From NCBI GenBank assembly GCA_937625935.1, contig OW569358.1, forward strand, positions 1-64,000: a DNA stretch of 64,000 bases. Direction: 5' to 3'. This document shows positions 61,349 to 64,000 of the stretch, one piece after another. The notes under the pieces were generated by a model. The model was not told the origin of the DNA, did no database searches, and was given only the letters and a program-made list of their open reading frames with translations. Origin of the DNA: Tetramitus jugosus (taxonomy: Eukaryota; Heterolobosea; Eutetramitea; Acrasida; Vahlkampfiidae). A program made the position numbers and the translations under genes. Position 1 is the first letter of the stretch. Every line of letters begins with the position of its first letter.

Positions 61349-64000
61349 CTTCTGTCGTTTGTTCTTGCTGTTGGTGCTTTCGTTTTCTTCGGCGAGAAGG
61401 AACTCGTTCCATGACAGGTTCATTGTCACTGTCACTGGCAGGTGCCACCTTTCGTTTCTTGGCTGCTTTTGGCTTTTCTTCGTCTTCTGATACTTCAGCA
61501 CGTGAAGATTTGCTGGATGTTTCTGAACTGGTCTTCTTTCTCTTTCTTCTGATTGGTTTTGGTGCTGGTTCCTGTGATTCCTCTTGTTGCTGACTGTCAA
61601 ACTCATACTCTTCTTCACCTTCTTCAAGTGAGAACTTGTTGTTGTTTGTTGATCCCAGGATGTTGTCCAGTTCGATATCTCTGGCCATTCGGATTCGAGC
61701 CACGGGACCCACATCTTCACCTGCCGAGGTTGGATAAACATCTTCATGTTCGCTAAATACTTCTGATGAAAGTCCTTGCTTTCTCTTATTTTGTCTCCTG
61801 CTCTTTCTTTCAGAGTCACTGTAGACCTCTTCTTCAACATCAGAATCTTCACCCTTAAGAATGGAAACACCTTTCTTTGTTTTAAGGAACCAAGCCTCTA
61901 CGTGGTGATGCTTAGAAAAGACTGTATCATTAAGAAGCATAGCTCTCCAGTCTCTCACCAATGATAGAATGAGCTCTATCATCCGCTTATTCGTTCGCTC
62001 GCGCTTAGTCATTTGAATCTCAGCTTTGTCATGAGGATACAGGTCATTGGCCTTGCTTAGAACCTTTGAAAAGAAGGTCAGTGTGAGAACATTGAAGAAC
62101 AAGAGTTTAGAATCACACTCTTCAGCCACCAACTTGATCATGTCAAGGATATACGAATTCACTTCTGGACTGTTCAAAATATAGTCTTCAAGAAGCAACA
62201 TGTATGGTCGAACAGAGGATGCAGTAGCAAACTTTCGTTTGAATCTCTCTAAATCGAACTCAATTTGGCTATCGTATTGCTCGAGCTTCTCATCTTCAAC
62301 AGGTATAGGTTGCTCCTCACCGTCATTTGATGTTGTACCCTTTTTCTTTTTGCTTTGCTTTTTAGTATAGAAGGTTTCGAACTTTTCTTCCTCGTTGCTC
62401 TGCAATACTTCTAATAGATAGTGCACTAGCTCTACCATGTTAGTTAAGTAGTGTCTGGGTAGGAATGAGGGTTCAAATAGTCTGATCATTCTTGGAATAC
62501 ATTCAATTCTTTTAGGTTCATACAAAATCTTATGAAGCATCGCTGATGCAATTTGAACGTAGTCTCTCTTGGGACCCTTCTGTTGGAACATAATGTGAAG
62601 ACACAGTACGAATTCTTTCAAGAAATATGCAGATTGTGTCAAAGTGTTCCAGTCTTTTGTCTCATAGGCAAAATTGACTACTCGATCAAACAGATGCTGA
62701 ATTAGCTCGGGAAGTTCGATTACGGCTGCGATACTGGATATGTCAAACGAGATATCTCGCACATACACAGTAGACAACCTCTCACTAATCTCCTTGTGAT
62801 GCTCGAAGCTATGTCGATTAAAGTCCAGCATAAATGCGCCCAGGAATAAGAAGTTTGCTTCATGATTCGTATTGTCATTCGCTTCTTGTGTCAAGATTGA
62901 TTCTCTCTGATAGAGAATCGATTCCCAAATTCTTTCAAAGAATGAGTTGAAAGAATGCTTATAGAATACAAATAAAAAGTCCTTCAAGATCTGTTGTGTT
63001 CTGATATTTAGGTTCGAATAGTATGGATCGCGAATTCTTTCTCTAACACTAACTTGTCTTGCAATCACAACATCTTCTCCGAGTAGTGGATTATCTGCAG
63101 TAAAAATTTGTCGAACTACCTTAACAGTGTTGGGTTGCAACATCTTCTTCACCTCCTTCATTGGATTATCAGTCTCCTGATCATCATCATCGTCATTGAT
63201 GGGGTTAGATTGGGATAGTGGAGTTATAAAATAGGAGCCAAATCTGGAGTGTCTTGATGAGAGAGATGCCTCTTGATTTTCCTCCTGCTCTTGTTGTGCA
63301 GATAATAACTTTCTGAGCATTGCTTGGTCGTGATCGCTGGCCTTTGGAGCAGAGGCGGTTCGTGTAGTTGAGGAACTCGATTTGGCAATAGGTCTAGAGA
63401 GAGCTTTCTCTGCTGCGAATAAACCCTCTGGTGTTTCACTGTTTATCACAAGACAAATGAATTGAAGGCATTGGAAATACCACTCAATGACTTTGCTTCG
63501 AGTAAAGTTGTTCTTACTGACTTTAGCGTCATACTTAATAAATAGTTTTTGAATCAAAGCATTGATGAACGTTAGCATTCTTGTTTCATCCATTTGCTTA
63601 ATCATGAGTTCATGCATCTGTGATATTTGGTCGTTGGAGGAAAGTACATTGCTTTTGGCATCTGGGATCTTCAATAAATTAACAAGCAGTTGAATGACGA
63701 GCATTGTATATTCTTCGTAGGATAAAAGGGAAGAAGATTGTTTTGTTTCTAGCAGGAAGCTTCATTTGATGGTTCGTGTGAGTACATATCGGACAACAAA
63801 CAAGAACTGTTCATATACATACTTATTGTCTAAAGTTTCATCGTCACCTGGAATTAGCGTTTCCATGAGTGAAGAGATGGAGTTTCTCAGCAGAAATCCA
63901 AGTTTCATTTCTTGCAAAATTCGATATTGATCTCTCAGATGGAACCGTTCCCTCTTCTTTGCCACTCTCTTGTGTGTGATTATATCTGATAAATGTTTTG
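61344..64000 (-). CDS. TIMELESS: Timeless/Tof1-like replication-fork protein, 5' end outside the window
   Basis: The 3' exon is 61344-63759, and an upstream exon runs from 63823 through the window edge; no start codon lies inside the window. The proposed 63-nt intron (63760-63822) has a GTATGT donor and joins in phase. A GTGACG donor with a TAG acceptor nearby would also keep frame, so the exact junction is uncertain. Family markers are the helical N-terminal part with LVIQLLVNLLK, RHSRFGSYF, LLGEDVV and KDFLFVFYKHSFNSFFERIW, followed by a long helical middle and an acidic/basic C-terminus (KKRKVAPASDSDNE, RRKRKHQQQ). Timeless with its partner Tipin stabilises replication forks and supports checkpoint signalling. 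About 820 residues are visible. Confidence 0.8.

Overview
This window is the left end of a chromosome from a free-living unicellular eukaryote. It opens with 124 perfect copies of CCCAAA on the top strand, so the G-rich telomere strand is TTTGGG. The protein set is eukaryotic: Wee1, a RPN3 proteasome subunit, eIF3F, a Mediator subunit, Timeless and a bridge-like lipid-transfer protein. The sequence is AT-rich, introns are few and short, several proteins carry Asn/Gln runs, and intergenic distances are tiny. I infer a heterolobosean amoeba of the Naegleria type. No rRNA is present to prove this.

Region 1 (1-6749) is subtelomere. After the telomere come two minus-strand genes 24 bp apart: a tyrosine recombinase of the Crypton/DIRS kind and an unknown coiled-coil protein. 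A 20-bp-arm inverted repeat lies at the start of the second gene. Beyond it are two interstitial telomere tracts, an eight-unit 39-bp palindromic tandem repeat, and about 1.2 kb in which I see no gene.

Region 2 (6750-31634) is gene-dense housekeeping and membrane biology. It holds a secreted Cys-rich protein, a DUF6817/HD-like protein, a TLC membrane protein, an AGPAT/LCLAT-type acyltransferase, RPN3, a glomulin-like protein, an RWD-Kelch-BTB-BTB protein, a Ras-association plus PH-like (possibly SIN1-like) protein, a secreted C45 Ntn hydrolase, a TMEM86-like membrane protein, an Asn/Gln-rich protein, an ankyrin plus 2-oxoglutarate oxygenase fusion, a membrane-anchored thioredoxin-like protein, a cupin and a microsomal glutathione transferase.

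Region 3 (31635-33872) is a gene-poor island with a bacterial-type minimal nucleotidyltransferase (MntA-like, catalytic residues intact). Next to it, in divergent orientation, is a frameshifted remnant resembling its usual HEPN partner (HepT). This looks like a horizontally acquired toxin-antitoxin module, which is unusual in a eukaryotic chromosome.

Region 4 (33873-64000) returns to dense core genes: Wee1, a MED27-like subunit, a small twin-Cys mitochondrial-type protein, METTL25/RRNAD1-like methyltransferase, long-chain acyl-CoA synthetase, a TPR protein, eIF3F, a BLTP3/UHRF1BP1-like bridge protein, a WDR62/MAPKBP1-like WD40 protein, the HAS1/DDX18 helicase and the 3' part of Timeless.

Eight introns could be placed, all GT-AG and 63-216 nt long, mostly near gene starts. 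Nine genes have an AATAAA hexamer overlapping their TAA stop codon. These include both members of three convergent pairs whose stops are only 30-41 bp apart. This points to very short 3' UTRs and shared termination zones.
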